45,674 nt of DNA, taken from the NCBI GenBank assembly GCA_036002485.1, contig DASYTI010000141.1, positions 1-45,674 of the forward strand. The letters are read 5' to 3'. Source of the stretch: Candidatus Methylomirabilota bacterium. Its GTDB lineage: Bacteria > Methylomirabilota > Methylomirabilia > Rokubacteriales > CSP1-6. The stretch's first letter is position 1. Each line of letters starts with the position of its first letter. Position numbers and translations under genes: made by a program. Below are positions 14,678-22,259 of this stretch, piece after piece. The notes under the pieces are model-generated. The model saw only the letters and a list, made by a program, of their open reading frames with translations, searched no databases and was not told the origin of the DNA.

Positions 14678-15907
14678 ATGGGCCAGCTCATCGTGCAGAA
14701 GTATGGCGGCTCGTCCGTCGCCGACCCCGAGAAGATCAAGAGCGTCGCGCGTCGCGTAGCCGAAGGCGCCTCCCAGGGCCACCGGATGGTGGTCGTCGTC
14801 TCGGCCATGGGCAAGACCACCGACAGCCTCGTCGCTCTCGCGCAGGCCATCACGCCGACGCCGGATCCGCGCGAGATGGACATGGTGCTGGCCTCGGGCG
14901 AGCAGATCACCATCGGCCTGCTCGCCATGGCTCTCGGCAGTCTCGGCCACCCCGCCTGCTCCTTCACCGGCCCGCAGGTCGGGATGATCACCGACGGGGT
15001 CCACACCCAGGCGCGCATCCGGCGCATCACGGCCGAGCGGATCCAGACCGCCCTCGAAGCGGGCAAGGTCGTGGTGGTGGCGGGCTTTCAGGGCATGACG
15101 GAGTCGGGAGACATCACCACCCTCGGGCGCGGCGGCTCCGACCTCACGGGCGTGGCCCTGGCCGCCGCCCTCAAGGCGGATGTGTGCGAGATCTACACCG
15201 ACGTGGACGGCGTCTACACCGCCGATCCGAACGTGGTCCCCGACGCCCGCAAGCTCGCGCGCGTCTCCTACGACGAGATGCTCGAGATGGCCGCGCTGGG
15301 GGCCAAGGTGCTCCAGGCGCGGTCGGTGGAGTTCGCCAAGAAGTTCAGCGTCCCCGTGCATGTCCGTTCCACGTTCAAGCCGGATCCGGGCACCATCGTG
15401 ACGAGGGAGGATCGCAGCATGGAAGACGTGGTGGTCACCGGGGTCACGCATGACCGAGGCCAGGCCAAGCTCTCCATCCTGCGCGTGCCGGATCGGCCGG
15501 GCATCGCCAGCCAGGTGTTCGGCGGTCTCGCCCAGCAGAACATCGTGGTGGACATGATCGTGCAGAACATCGGGCGCGATGGCTCGACGGATATCTCCTT
15601 CACGCTGCCGCGGGCGGACCGCCAGCGCGCCGAGGCCGCCCTGGCCACGGTGGCCAAGGCAGTGGGGGCGAGCGGCGTGGCCGCGGATGACCGCGTGGCC
15701 AAGGTCTCCATCGTCGGCGTAGGCATGCGCAGCCACTCCGGGGTGGCCGCGCGCATGTTCGAGACCTTGTCCAAGGAGAACATCAATATCCAGATGATCT
15801 CGACCTCCGAGATCGCCGTCTCCTGCGTCATCGAGGACAAGTACGCCGAGCTCGCCGTGCGCGCCCTGCACGACGCCTTCGAGCTGGGCAAAGAGCGGGG
15901 AGCCTGA
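14678..15907 (+). CDS. lysC: Aspartate kinase
   Basis: A 409-residue monofunctional aspartokinase, first enzyme of the aspartate family pathway (aspartate plus ATP to aspartyl phosphate). The N-terminus [20 protein letters not shown] carries the ATP-binding KxGGSS with K8. Other kinase motifs are [40 protein letters not shown] and [13 protein letters not shown]. Two C-terminal ACT domains (about residues 265-405; [13 protein letters not shown] and [16 protein letters not shown]) are the usual site of lysine/threonine feedback. The frame is open to a start at 14618, but ATG 14678 begins the conserved sequence and follows a promoter-like motif. The gene stands alone, away from hom and dap genes. 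Confidence 0.97.
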   Translation: MGQLIVQKYGGSSVADPEKIKSVARRVAEGASQGHRMVVVVSAMGKTTDSLVALAQAITPTPDPREMDMVLASGEQITIGLLAMALGSLGHPACSFTGPQVGMITDGVHTQARIRRITAERIQTALEAGKVVVVAGFQGMTESGDITTLGRGGSDLTGVALAAALKADVCEIYTDVDGVYTADPNVVPDARKLARVSYDEMLEMAALGAKVLQARSVEFAKKFSVPVHVRSTFKPDPGTIVTREDRSMEDVVVTGVTHDRGQAKLSILRVPDRPGIASQVFGGLAQQNIVVDMIVQNIGRDGSTDISFTLPRADRQRAEAALATVAKAVGASGVAADDRVAKVSIVGVGMRSHSGVAARMFETLSKENINIQMISTSEIAVSCVIEDKYAELAVRALHDAFELGKERGA

Positions 15908-15925
15908 GGCTGTCCACGTGATGCC

Positions 15926-16031
15926 CATCATGCCCTCGCGAGCGAGAATGTTCCGCATCGAGCGCCGGCTTCGCCGGCGCAATCGGTTCGGGGGGAGGCT
16001 TCGGAAGGGGGGCGGAGCCCCCCTCCGAGTG
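15926..16031 (-). repeat. Multi-hairpin dispersed repeat, copy 3 (inverted)
   Basis: In plus-strand order: CATGATGCCCTCGCGAGCGAG (third hairpin), TGTTCCGCATCGAGCGCCGG with its pair CCGGCGC (second hairpin), and GGAAGGGGGGC / GCCCCCCTCCGAG (first hairpin). It is the reverse complement of the 11234-11396 element but without that copy's spacer insertion. It fills the gap between lysC and the alcohol dehydrogenase gene and could act as a terminator for lysC. Confidence 0.8.
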
Positions 16032-16039
16032 ACCTAGCC

Positions 16040-17155
16040 ATGCCCGCCACCGCCAAGGCCGCCGTCTTCTTCGGTCCGGGCAAGCCCTTCGAGATCCGAG
16101 AAGTGCCCATTCCCGAGGTCGACGCCAACGCCGTGCTCATCCGCGTCACCACCGCCAATATCTGCGGGTCCGACCTGCATTTCTGGCGCGGGGACGCGCC
16201 CGTGAGACTCCCCGACGACGGCTGGATCTTCGGCCACGAGATGACGGGCCGGGTGGCCAAGCTCGGATCCAGGATCAAGACCGATTCGCTCGGCCGCCCG
16301 CTCAAGGAAGGCGACCGCGTCGCCTACACCTACTTCTACCCGTGCGGCCGATGCTACGCGTGTCTCAACAAGGAGCCCGCCGCCTGCCCGCACAAGCTCG
16401 AGCGGCCTCTCGGGCCCAGCGCCTTTCCGCATTTGCACGGCGCCTTCGCCGATCATTACTATCTCCGTCCGGGCGGCGCCCTCTTCGCGGTGCCCGCGGA
16501 GCTCGCCGATGAGGTGGTGGCGCCCGTCAACTGCGCCCTCGCCCAAGTCATGTACGGCCTCCACGTGGCCGGGGTGCGCTTCGGGGACAGCGTGGTCATT
16601 CAGGGGGCGGGCGGGCTTGGACTCCAGGCCGCCGCCGTCGCCAAGGACATGGGGGCGGCCACCGTCATCGTGGTGGACCAGATTCCCGGGCGGCTCGAGC
16701 TCGCCAAGGCCTTCGGCGCCGATCACACGCTGAACCTCAAGGAAGTGCCGGACCGCCGGGAGCGCGTGAAGCTCGTGCGGGAATGGACGGGCGGAGTCGG
16801 GGCCGATGTCGCGTGCGACTTCGTCGGCTTTCCCGTCGTCATCACCGAGGGCATCGAGATGCTCCGCTCGGGCGGCACCTATCTCGAGATCGGGACCATC
16901 AGCCGCGGCGCCAAGATCGAGCTGGAGCCCTCACTGCTCGTCTGGGGCTCGAAGAAGATCGTGGGCGTCATCCAGTACGACCCGTGGATCATCCCGCGCG
17001 CCCTCGACTTCCTCGTGCGCACAAAGGCGCGCTGGCCCTGGGATCGCATCATCTCCCACAAGTACCCGCTCGAGCAGATCAACGAGGCCTTCGCGGCCTC
17101 GGAGTGGCACAACAAGGAGACGACGAGCATCACCCGCGCGGCGCTCAACCCGTAG
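16040..17155 (+). CDS. Zinc-dependent medium-chain alcohol dehydrogenase
   Basis: The 371-residue protein is an MDR-family dehydrogenase. Catalytic zinc ligands are in ICGSDLHFW (Cys) and FGHEMTG (His/Glu); the structural zinc cluster is CGRCYACLNKEPAAC. The Rossmann motif GAGGLGLQ and an acidic residue at the end of the next strand (VVDQIPGR) suggest NAD rather than NADP. The C-terminal region (WDRIISHKYPLEQINEAFAA) is typical of the family. The substrate cannot be assigned; sorbitol/threonine-dehydrogenase-like and alcohol dehydrogenases share these motifs. The ATG follows a multi-hairpin repeat and has no clear Shine-Dalgarno site. Confidence 0.92.
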   Translation: MPATAKAAVFFGPGKPFEIREVPIPEVDANAVLIRVTTANICGSDLHFWRGDAPVRLPDDGWIFGHEMTGRVAKLGSRIKTDSLGRPLKEGDRVAYTYFYPCGRCYACLNKEPAACPHKLERPLGPSAFPHLHGAFADHYYLRPGGALFAVPAELADEVVAPVNCALAQVMYGLHVAGVRFGDSVVIQGAGGLGLQAAAVAKDMGAATVIVVDQIPGRLELAKAFGADHTLNLKEVPDRRERVKLVREWTGGVGADVACDFVGFPVVITEGIEMLRSGGTYLEIGTISRGAKIELEPSLLVWGSKKIVGVIQYDPWIIPRALDFLVRTKARWPWDRIISHKYPLEQINEAFAASEWHNKETTSITRAALNP

Positions 17156-17223
17156 GCGAGGCGCCGGCGGGAGCGCGTCGGCTCGGGCCCGTCCGGGGTC
17201 GCGGACAAGGAGGACTCCCTACC

Positions 17224-17574
17224 ATGCGACCGCTCCCCCTCACGGTATTGCTCGTGGGTCTGCTACTGCCCGTCTCGGCATGGGCACAGGAGCGAATGAT
17301 GGACTGGCACTGGGACATGCATCCCGTCTGGTGGCCGTTCGCCGCGCTCGCGGCGAGCCTGCTTCTTCTGGTCTTGTTCGGCTGGGTTCTCCTGAACCTG
17401 GCCCCTCTCGTCCTCGGGGTCATCGCCGCCGTCCTGGGCATCCGCTGGCTGAAGACCGGCCGCGTCTCGCGCCATGATCCGGCCATCGCCGTCCTCCGGG
17501 AGCGCTACGCGCGAGGCGAGATCAGCAAGGAAGAATTCGAGGCCAAGCTGAGGGACTTGGAAAGCCGACCCTGA
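17224..17574 (+). CDS. Membrane protein with C-terminal SHOCT-like domain
   Basis: A 116-residue protein with a signal peptide or first membrane helix (LPLTVLLVGLLLPVSAWAQ), a Trp/His-rich loop (MMDWHWDMHPVWW) and two close hydrophobic spans. It ends with a short C-terminal domain, VLRERYARGEISKEEFEAKL, which is the SHOCT signature. AAGGAGGA lies ten bases before the ATG. SHOCT proteins are small and mostly uncharacterised; they often sit in the membrane with the domain in the cytoplasm. No functional partner is evident. Confidence 0.85.
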   Translation: MRPLPLTVLLVGLLLPVSAWAQERMMDWHWDMHPVWWPFAALAASLLLLVLFGWVLLNLAPLVLGVIAAVLGIRWLKTGRVSRHDPAIAVLRERYARGEISKEEFEAKLRDLESRP

Positions 17575-17624
17575 CCGAGGGCGCACGACCACGGCGAGGC
17601 ATCGCGCCCCTGAGGCCGCGCGAC

Positions 17625-17876
17625 TCAGCGCGCCTGCGATGAGGACGGGCCAGGACGTGGCGGCGGAGGCTTCCGGGCAGCTGAGGCCACGCGGTGAAAA
17701 TCGCTGCTGTTGGAGTCGGTCTTGCCGCCCACCTGGGTGCCGCAGACGCTGCACGTGTAGTCGTACTTGTTGCCGATCGGGAGGACGAGCAGGAGCTTCT
17801 TCCGGACGGGCGTCGCCCGTTTGCAGCGGGGACAGAAGAGGCTCGAGGCCTCCAGCTCACCAAAGCTATCTGCCAT
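17625..17876 (-). CDS. Small zinc-ribbon protein
   Basis: The 83-residue cytoplasmic protein has two CxxC knuckles, FCPRCKR (about residues 14-20) and CSVCGTQ (about 41-47), separated by a basic/hydrophobic strand pair (KKLLLVLPIGNKYDYTC). This is a zinc-ribbon or rubredoxin-like fold. The C-terminus is a Pro/Arg/Ser tail. ATG 17876 is chosen because the two knuckles follow normally and TACAAT ends six bases upstream, as in a leaderless promoter; the longer frame would overlap the divergent gene at 17938. No specific role can be inferred. Confidence 0.7.
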   Translation of the reverse strand: MADSFGELEASSLFCPRCKRATPVRKKLLLVLPIGNKYDYTCSVCGTQVGGKTDSNSSDFHRVASAARKPPPPRPGPSSSQAR

Positions 17877-17937
17877 GCGGCCATTGTAGTCCAGGCGTCG
17901 AGCGGTCGCGGCCCCGGATGACGCCAAGGAGAACTCC

Positions 17938-18285
17938 ATGAGGAAGGCGCTGGGGTGGATCGCTCTCGCGTGCGCGCTCCTGTCCGCCGGCGAGGCGGCC
18001 GCCATCACCGGGAACGACTATCAGAAGCTTTCCGGGTCGGAGCGGGCCATGTTCGTGGCGGGGGCCTTCGAAGGGTGGCTGGTCGCCGACACGGTCATGC
18101 GGGCACGCCCGTCGCCGCTATTCAGCACGACTTTTGGCCAGATCGTCCGGTGCGTATCCGGCCGGCTGTCCACGGCTCAGGTTCGGACCATCGTGGACCG
18201 GTACGTGAGCCGAAATCCCAGCGAGCGGAAACAAGACATGGGCCAGCTCGTCCTGCTTGCCCTGGAAGAGGCATGCCGGAAGTGA
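17938..18285 (+). CDS. Secreted protein with Rap1a/Tai-like immunity domain (tentative)
   Basis: A 115-residue protein with a signal peptide (ALACALLSAGEAAA). The mature part (RAMFVAGAFEGWLVAD...IVRCVSGRLSTAQVRTIVDRYVSRNPSERKQDMGQLVLLALEEAC) resembles the Rap1a/Tai fold: a G-rich helix, a conserved Cys, a 'vv.kYv..nPe' segment and a terminal Cys. Family members include type VI amidase immunity proteins, but many stand-alone secreted homologues have no known effector. No effector gene is seen next to it. AAGGAG lies nine bases before the ATG. Family assignment is from memory of the pattern and is moderate. Confidence 0.7.
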   Translation: MRKALGWIALACALLSAGEAAAITGNDYQKLSGSERAMFVAGAFEGWLVADTVMRARPSPLFSTTFGQIVRCVSGRLSTAQVRTIVDRYVSRNPSERKQDMGQLVLLALEEACRK

Positions 18286-18417
18286 CCCGAGGGGCCTCCG
18301 AAAACCACCGGGGCCGGCCGATGAAATCTCTAAGAGGCTGTCCGGAAGGAGGGCGGCCGCACATTGTGCACCCGCAAGCCCCGGCCGAGGTGTCGGGCGG
18401 ACGAGACGAGGCAGGCC

Positions 18418-18585
18418 ATGACCATCAAGCAAGCACAGAAACAGGTCAAGCAGGCGCTCAAGGATCACGAGCGAGCCACATCAGAGGGACGACGGCTCAA
18501 GGCGGCCTATGACCACATCCTGGCCAGCAGGTTCCTCGAGGGCGTGGACCACGGGGTGCGCCTCGAGCGCAAGCGCCGCAAATAA
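18418..18585 (+). CDS. Small basic helical protein, unknown
   Basis: Fifty-five residues starting at ATG 18418 with a weak GAGGC Shine-Dalgarno. The sequence is Lys/Arg/Gln-rich and probably helical (MTIKQAQKQVKQALKDHERA, then RRLKAAYDHILASRFLEGV). No family is recognised. The regular amphipathic pattern supports it being a real gene, but the short length leaves doubt. It lies between the Rap1a-like gene and a convergent DUF1772 gene. Confidence 0.5.
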   Translation: MTIKQAQKQVKQALKDHERATSEGRRLKAAYDHILASRFLEGVDHGVRLERKRRK

Positions 18586-18649
18586 CCGTGGGGGCGGGGC
18601 CGGTCGGGTCGAGCCGTCGGGCCTCCTCGTCCGGGTCGAGGTGGCGGGC

Positions 18650-19090
18650 TCAGGCGCTCGCGAACAAGAACAGGAATGCCGTGAACGCCACCAGACTTGC
18701 AGCACTACGAACGGCATGGAGGCGGCCCCAGCGCCTCAACAGGACGGCGCTCTCCGACGAATTGAGCTCCAGCGAGACGTCGAGCAGGCGTGTGGTCGTC
18801 GGCATGATCACGAGGAGCGTGAAGGGAACAACGGCGCCGAGCAGGAGCCCGCCGATAAGCCATCCGATCTGGCCCCCGAGGCCCCACCGCACCATCGCGG
18901 CGAGCGCGCCAATGAGTGCCAGGGTGGCTTGCATGATGGCTCCTCGCTCGTAGCTCGGGCGGAACTCGGTGACCGCCAGGGCTGATCCGCAACTCACGCG
19001 CGCCGGATGCTCGACGGCCGTGACGTAGAGGGCAGCCCCCGCGAAGAGGCCGGCCGCGAGGGTCGCGAGAATTTCCAGGAGCGGGGACAT
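18650..19090 (-). CDS. DUF1772 (anthrone-oxygenase-like) membrane protein
   Basis: A 146-residue protein with four hydrophobic spans. The opening LATLAAGLFAGAALYVTAVEHPAR and the middle segment LLGAVVPFTLLVIMPTTTRLLD match DUF1772, which includes fungal anthrone oxygenases; the bacterial members are uncharacterised. AAGGAG lies about 12 bases upstream of the ATG. It faces toward the small basic protein gene at 18418 and has no evident partner. Confidence 0.85.
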   Translation of the reverse strand: MSPLLEILATLAAGLFAGAALYVTAVEHPARVSCGSALAVTEFRPSYERGAIMQATLALIGALAAMVRWGLGGQIGWLIGGLLLGAVVPFTLLVIMPTTTRLLDVSLELNSSESAVLLRRWGRLHAVRSAASLVAFTAFLFLFASA

Positions 19091-19428
19091 CGCGGATCAC
19101 TCCTTGTCGGAGCGGACGGGCATCGGCGTATGACGGCATGATACCAGTCCGCTACGCTCGCCGCGCCTGCTGCCAGAGCGCGTCACAGGCCGCGTGCAGG
19201 CGGATCATTTGCCCTGTTCCGTATAGGTAGGACACCTTGCTGTATCTGATCTAGCGCGTCCCCTGTTCGGTCACCCAGAGTAAGCAGTTTCGGGGCCGTC
19301 GTCGGGCTCCACGATAATCCCGCCCAACAAACCGCTGTACTCAACCCTCGTAGGGCTGCACCGCGTGAGCAAGTGAGCCGACCGACTCTCTGGCTCACCC
19401 GCTTCCCTTCGGCTACGATAGCCCCGCG
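19091..19428. other. 338-base intergenic region
   Basis: No gene is supported here. It contains the upstream region of the DUF1772 gene, the left 17-bp direct repeat (19239-19255), and at its end TACGAT nine bases before the ATG at 19429. Base composition looks less GC-rich from about 19200 onward (not computed), as in the genes that follow. Confidence 0.6.
19239..19255 (+). repeat. Left 17-bp direct repeat flanking the substrate-binding-protein segment
   Basis: GCTGTATCTGATCTAGC occurs here and, identically, at 21719-21735. The two copies bracket about 2.46 kb containing one broken gene, one intact gene and one gene remnant. Confidence 0.75.
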
Positions 19429-20413
19429 ATGGAGCCCGCCAACTCTACCCCTCGTACCCCGTACCCGCTGGAGCGGCGCACCTTCATGGCGCTAGTCTCG
19501 GGCCGTCTTCTCGCCGCGCCGCTCGCCACCGAGGCGCAGTCGACCAAAGTCGCCCGGGTCGGCATATTGTCGACTGGCAACCCCCGTTCAGCCGCCATAT
19601 TCCAGGCTTTTGAGCAAAGACTGCGCGAGCTGGGCTACATCGAAGGTCAGAACCTCGCCATCGAGTTCCGGAATGCCGAGGGAAAGACCGAGAGGCTTTC
19701 CGGTCTTGCTGCGGAGCTGGTCGGTCTGAACGCGGATGTCATCGTAGTGGCCACCGATCCAGCGACTCGTGCCGTCAAGGAAGCAAGTGCCAAAATCCCA
19801 ATCGTCATCGTGTCAGTTAACTATGACCCCGTCGAACTCGGTTACATCGCCAGTCTCGCTCGGCCGGGGACGAACATCACGGGGGTATTATTCCTTCACC
19901 GCGAGTTGACAGGTAAACGGTTCGAGCTCTTCAAAGAGATGTTGCCCACTGTCAAGCGCGTCGCCGTTCTCTCCGATCCTCTTGCGGCCGAGCAGCTCAG
20001 GGCGGTGGAAGCGGCCAACCGGTCGATGGGTCTCAAGCTCCAGTTGATCGAGCTCGTTCCGTGCCGCGGTGCGCTCTCACGCCGAAGCGCTCCTCGCCTT
20101 GACGACCCCAGTCATCTTCCGCGAGCGCTCGAAGATCGCGCAGCTCGCCCTGAAGAATCGGCTCCCGACGAGCTTCGCGCATCGTGAGCACGTCGACGCT
20201 GGCGGGCTCATGTCATATGGCCCGAACTTCGCAGACATGTGGCGGCTCGCCGCCGTCTACGTGGATAAAATCCTGAAGGGCGCCAAAGCCGCTGAGCTCC
20301 CGGTCGAGCAGCCCACCAAATTCGAGCTAATCATCAACCTCAAGACCGCCAAGGCCCTCGGCCTGACCATCCCGCCGTCGTTGCTGCGGAGGGCGGATGA
20401 GGTAATTCAGTAG
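19429..20413 (+). pseudogene. ABC_sub_bind substrate-binding protein gene, internal deletion and frameshift
   Basis: The first part encodes a normal family N-terminus (LERRTFMALVSGRLLAAPLA, then VARVGILSTGNPRS, ELGYIEGQNLAIEFRN and ARPGTNITGVLF) up to about 20060. The family continues in another frame from about 20070 (IAQLALKNRLPTSFAHREHV, then GGLMSYGPNF and KFELIINLKTAKALGLTIP) to the stop at 20413. Compared with the intact gene at 3671, the segment around residues 200-220 is missing, so a small deletion shifted the frame. The predicted product is truncated and probably non-functional. The start ATG 19429 follows TACGAT by nine bases. Its last base is shared with the GTG of the next, intact paralogue. 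Confidence 0.85.
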
Positions 20414-21393
20414 TGCATCGGCGCGCATTCCTCAGCACAATGACGGGCAGCCTCCTCGCCGCGCCGCTCGTCGCCGAGGCACAGCAACAGGCGGGGAAGC
20501 TGTCGCGTATCGGTGTCCTGATGAACCTCTATCCCCCCGACGCGGACCCGCCTCAGGCCCTTCGCCAAGGGCTTCGTGACCTCGGCTACGTCGAAGGACA
20601 GAATCTCGTCATCGACTGGCGATACCAACTGGGCCGGGACAACCGCCTGCCCACTTTGGCCGCGGAGCTGGTCCGTCTCAAGCCGGACGTCATTGTCGCG
20701 GATGTCACGGTGGCCATCCGCGCCGCCATGCAGGCGACCTCGACCATCCCGATCGTGATGGCGATCAGCGCGGACGCCGTCGGAAGCGGCCTCGTCTCCA
20801 ATCTCGGGCGCCCCGGAAGGAATGTCACCGGCGTCACGATCATGCTGGCGGAAATGAGCGCGAAGCGGCTACAGCTCCTCAAGGAAGCGGTGCCGAACGT
20901 GTCGCGTGTGGCCGTACTGTGGAATCCGGCTCTTCCATGGCATCCGACCATGCTGAAGGAAGTCGAGGCCGCCGCGCCGTCATTGCGACTTCAACCCATC
21001 GCCATCGCCGTGCGGAGCCGCGACGACTTTGGGAACGCCTTCGCGGAGATCGCGAGTGCTCGCGTCGACGGGTCGTTCGTGAGCGAAACGATGACTCCCA
21101 CCGCCCGACGACAACTCGTCGACTTCGCGGCCAAGAACCGGCTGCCCACGGTGTTCATGAACCGAGACTATGTGGCGGCCGGCGGTCTAATGTCGTATGC
21201 ACCGAATTTCTCCGACGGGTTTCGGCACGCCGCACAGTATGTCGACAAGATTCTCAAAGGAGCCAGGCCCGGAGATCTCCCCGTGGAGCAGCCGACGAAG
21301 TTTGATTTCGTGATCAACCTCAAGACCGCCAAGGCGCTGGGCCTGACAATCCCGCAGTCCCTCCTGCAGCGAGCGGACGAGGCGATCCAGTAA
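20413..21393 (+). CDS. ABC_sub_bind-type substrate-binding protein, intact paralogue
   Basis: A 326-residue exported binding protein of the same family as 3671 and 19429. The N-terminus MHRRAFLSTMTGSLLAAPLV (then AEAQQ) is an RR-type signal peptide. The core shows RIGVLMNLYPP, DLGYVEGQNLVIDWRY, GRPGRNVTGVTIM, GGLMSYAPNF and the terminal KFDFVINLKTAKALGLTIPQ. The GTG start overlaps the preceding stop by one base, so it was probably the second gene of a transcription unit whose first gene is now broken. No permease or ATPase is adjacent. Ligand unknown. Confidence 0.88.
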   Translation: MHRRAFLSTMTGSLLAAPLVAEAQQQAGKLSRIGVLMNLYPPDADPPQALRQGLRDLGYVEGQNLVIDWRYQLGRDNRLPTLAAELVRLKPDVIVADVTVAIRAAMQATSTIPIVMAISADAVGSGLVSNLGRPGRNVTGVTIMLAEMSAKRLQLLKEAVPNVSRVAVLWNPALPWHPTMLKEVEAAAPSLRLQPIAIAVRSRDDFGNAFAEIASARVDGSFVSETMTPTARRQLVDFAAKNRLPTVFMNRDYVAAGGLMSYAPNFSDGFRHAAQYVDKILKGARPGDLPVEQPTKFDFVINLKTAKALGLTIPQSLLQRADEAIQ

Positions 21394-21684
21394 GTGACGG
21401 CAGTGTGGCTGAACTTGAGCCCACGAGTCATCCTTGCCGCCCTCGTGCTGGCCGCGTCCACAGCAGCCGCGCAGACTCCATCCCGCCCTGGTGTCCCGCC
21501 GTAGGACGCCTGGACGTGCCCCCTCACTCACCCCATCAAGGGGAACTTCACCACGTACTCAGGTGAGCGGTGCATCCATTACATGAAGGGTGAGCAGTTC
21601 TACGGCAAGACCAAGCCGGGCTGTGGACCGGCTGGACGACGCACCCACCCGCAATCCGCGCGCAACCGAGGAGCCCGAGCGTAG
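21394..21684 (+). pseudogene. Remnant of a small secreted sunset-domain-like protein
   Basis: GTG 21394, directly after the binding-protein stop, opens a frame with a signal peptide (VILAALVLAASTAAAQ), but TAG at 21502 interrupts it. The same frame continues with CPLTHPIKGNFTTYSGERC and FYGKTKPG, which resembles the 'CP.tHPIKGN...fYd.tkp' pattern of sunset-domain proteins. The usual C-terminal ECFATEAEA-type segment is replaced by unrelated residues, consistent with a further frameshift. Hence a decayed gene. Family assignment is from pattern memory; the amber codon is directly visible. Confidence 0.6.
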
Positions 21685-21707
21685 ATCACTCAGCCATGAA
21701 TCCGAGG

Positions 21708-21735
21708 AGATACAGGACGCTGTATCTGATCTAGC
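21708..21735 (+). repeat. Right 17-bp direct repeat overlapping a perfect 8-bp inverted repeat
   Basis: GCTGTATCTGATCTAGC at 21719-21735 is identical to 19239-19255. Its left part also pairs with upstream sequence, AGATACAG-GACG-CTGTATCT (21708-21727), a perfect 8-bp stem with a 4-base loop. The left copy does not have this stem. Confidence 0.75.
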
Positions 21736-21775
21736 ACTCTAGAAGCGGGGCGGCGCCAGTGGCAGGCTGAGGGCG

Positions 21776-22258
21776 ATGACCTATCCGCGCCCTCAGCTCA
21801 GGCTCCTCTTTCTCCTCGCGGGCATCTTCCTCGTGGGGCTCGGCGTGCGCGAATGGCGCGCGGGGTTTCCGGAGCTGGCCGAGCGGCTGGAGCGCTTCGA
21901 TCGTGAAGACGCGCCGCCGCCCATCCCTCCCCAGCCCCGTCCACGGGCCATGCCTCGCTGGGCAGCCGCGGCGAAACCCGAGACGCCGACGCCGCCACCG
22001 ATGGCCGGGCCTCGAAGGTCGCGCGTGGCTGCCGTCGAGCCCGAGCCCGTGACGGATCCCCGGCCGCTCGACCTGAACCATGCGAGCGTGGAGGAGATCG
22101 CGCGGCTTCCGGGCGTGGGGCCGGGCCTGGCCCGCCGCATCATCGAGGAGCGCGAGCGGCGGGGCCGCTTCGACTCGCCCGACGGGCTCCGGAGCGTGCT
22201 GGGGCTCGGGCCGAGGAAGCTGGCCGCGCTCCGCGATCTCGTCACCGTCGGTGACTAG
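21776..22258 (+). CDS. ComEA-like helix-hairpin-helix protein
   Basis: The 160-residue protein has one N-terminal membrane helix (LRLLFLLAGIFLVGLGVREW) and a Pro-rich linker of about 70 residues. A C-terminal ComEA-type double HhH domain follows: LDLNHASVEEIARLPGVGPG and FDSPDGLRSVLGLGPRKL. ComEA binds incoming double-stranded DNA at the outer face of the membrane in natural transformation. The next gene, comEC, starts two bases after its stop, supporting that role. Unlike the longer Gram-positive type, this one has a short anchor and long linker, but a ComEA-like function is likely. Confidence 0.88.
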   Translation: MTYPRPQLRLLFLLAGIFLVGLGVREWRAGFPELAERLERFDREDAPPPIPPQPRPRAMPRWAAAAKPETPTPPPMAGPRRSRVAAVEPEPVTDPRPLDLNHASVEEIARLPGVGPGLARRIIEERERRGRFDSPDGLRSVLGLGPRKLAALRDLVTVGD

Positions 22259-22259
22259 G

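Noticed and set aside
17938-18285. Type VI immunity gene of an effector-immunity pair
   Set aside because: Only a Rap1a/Tai-like fold is suggested; no amidase effector or type VI gene lies nearby, so the defence role is not supported.
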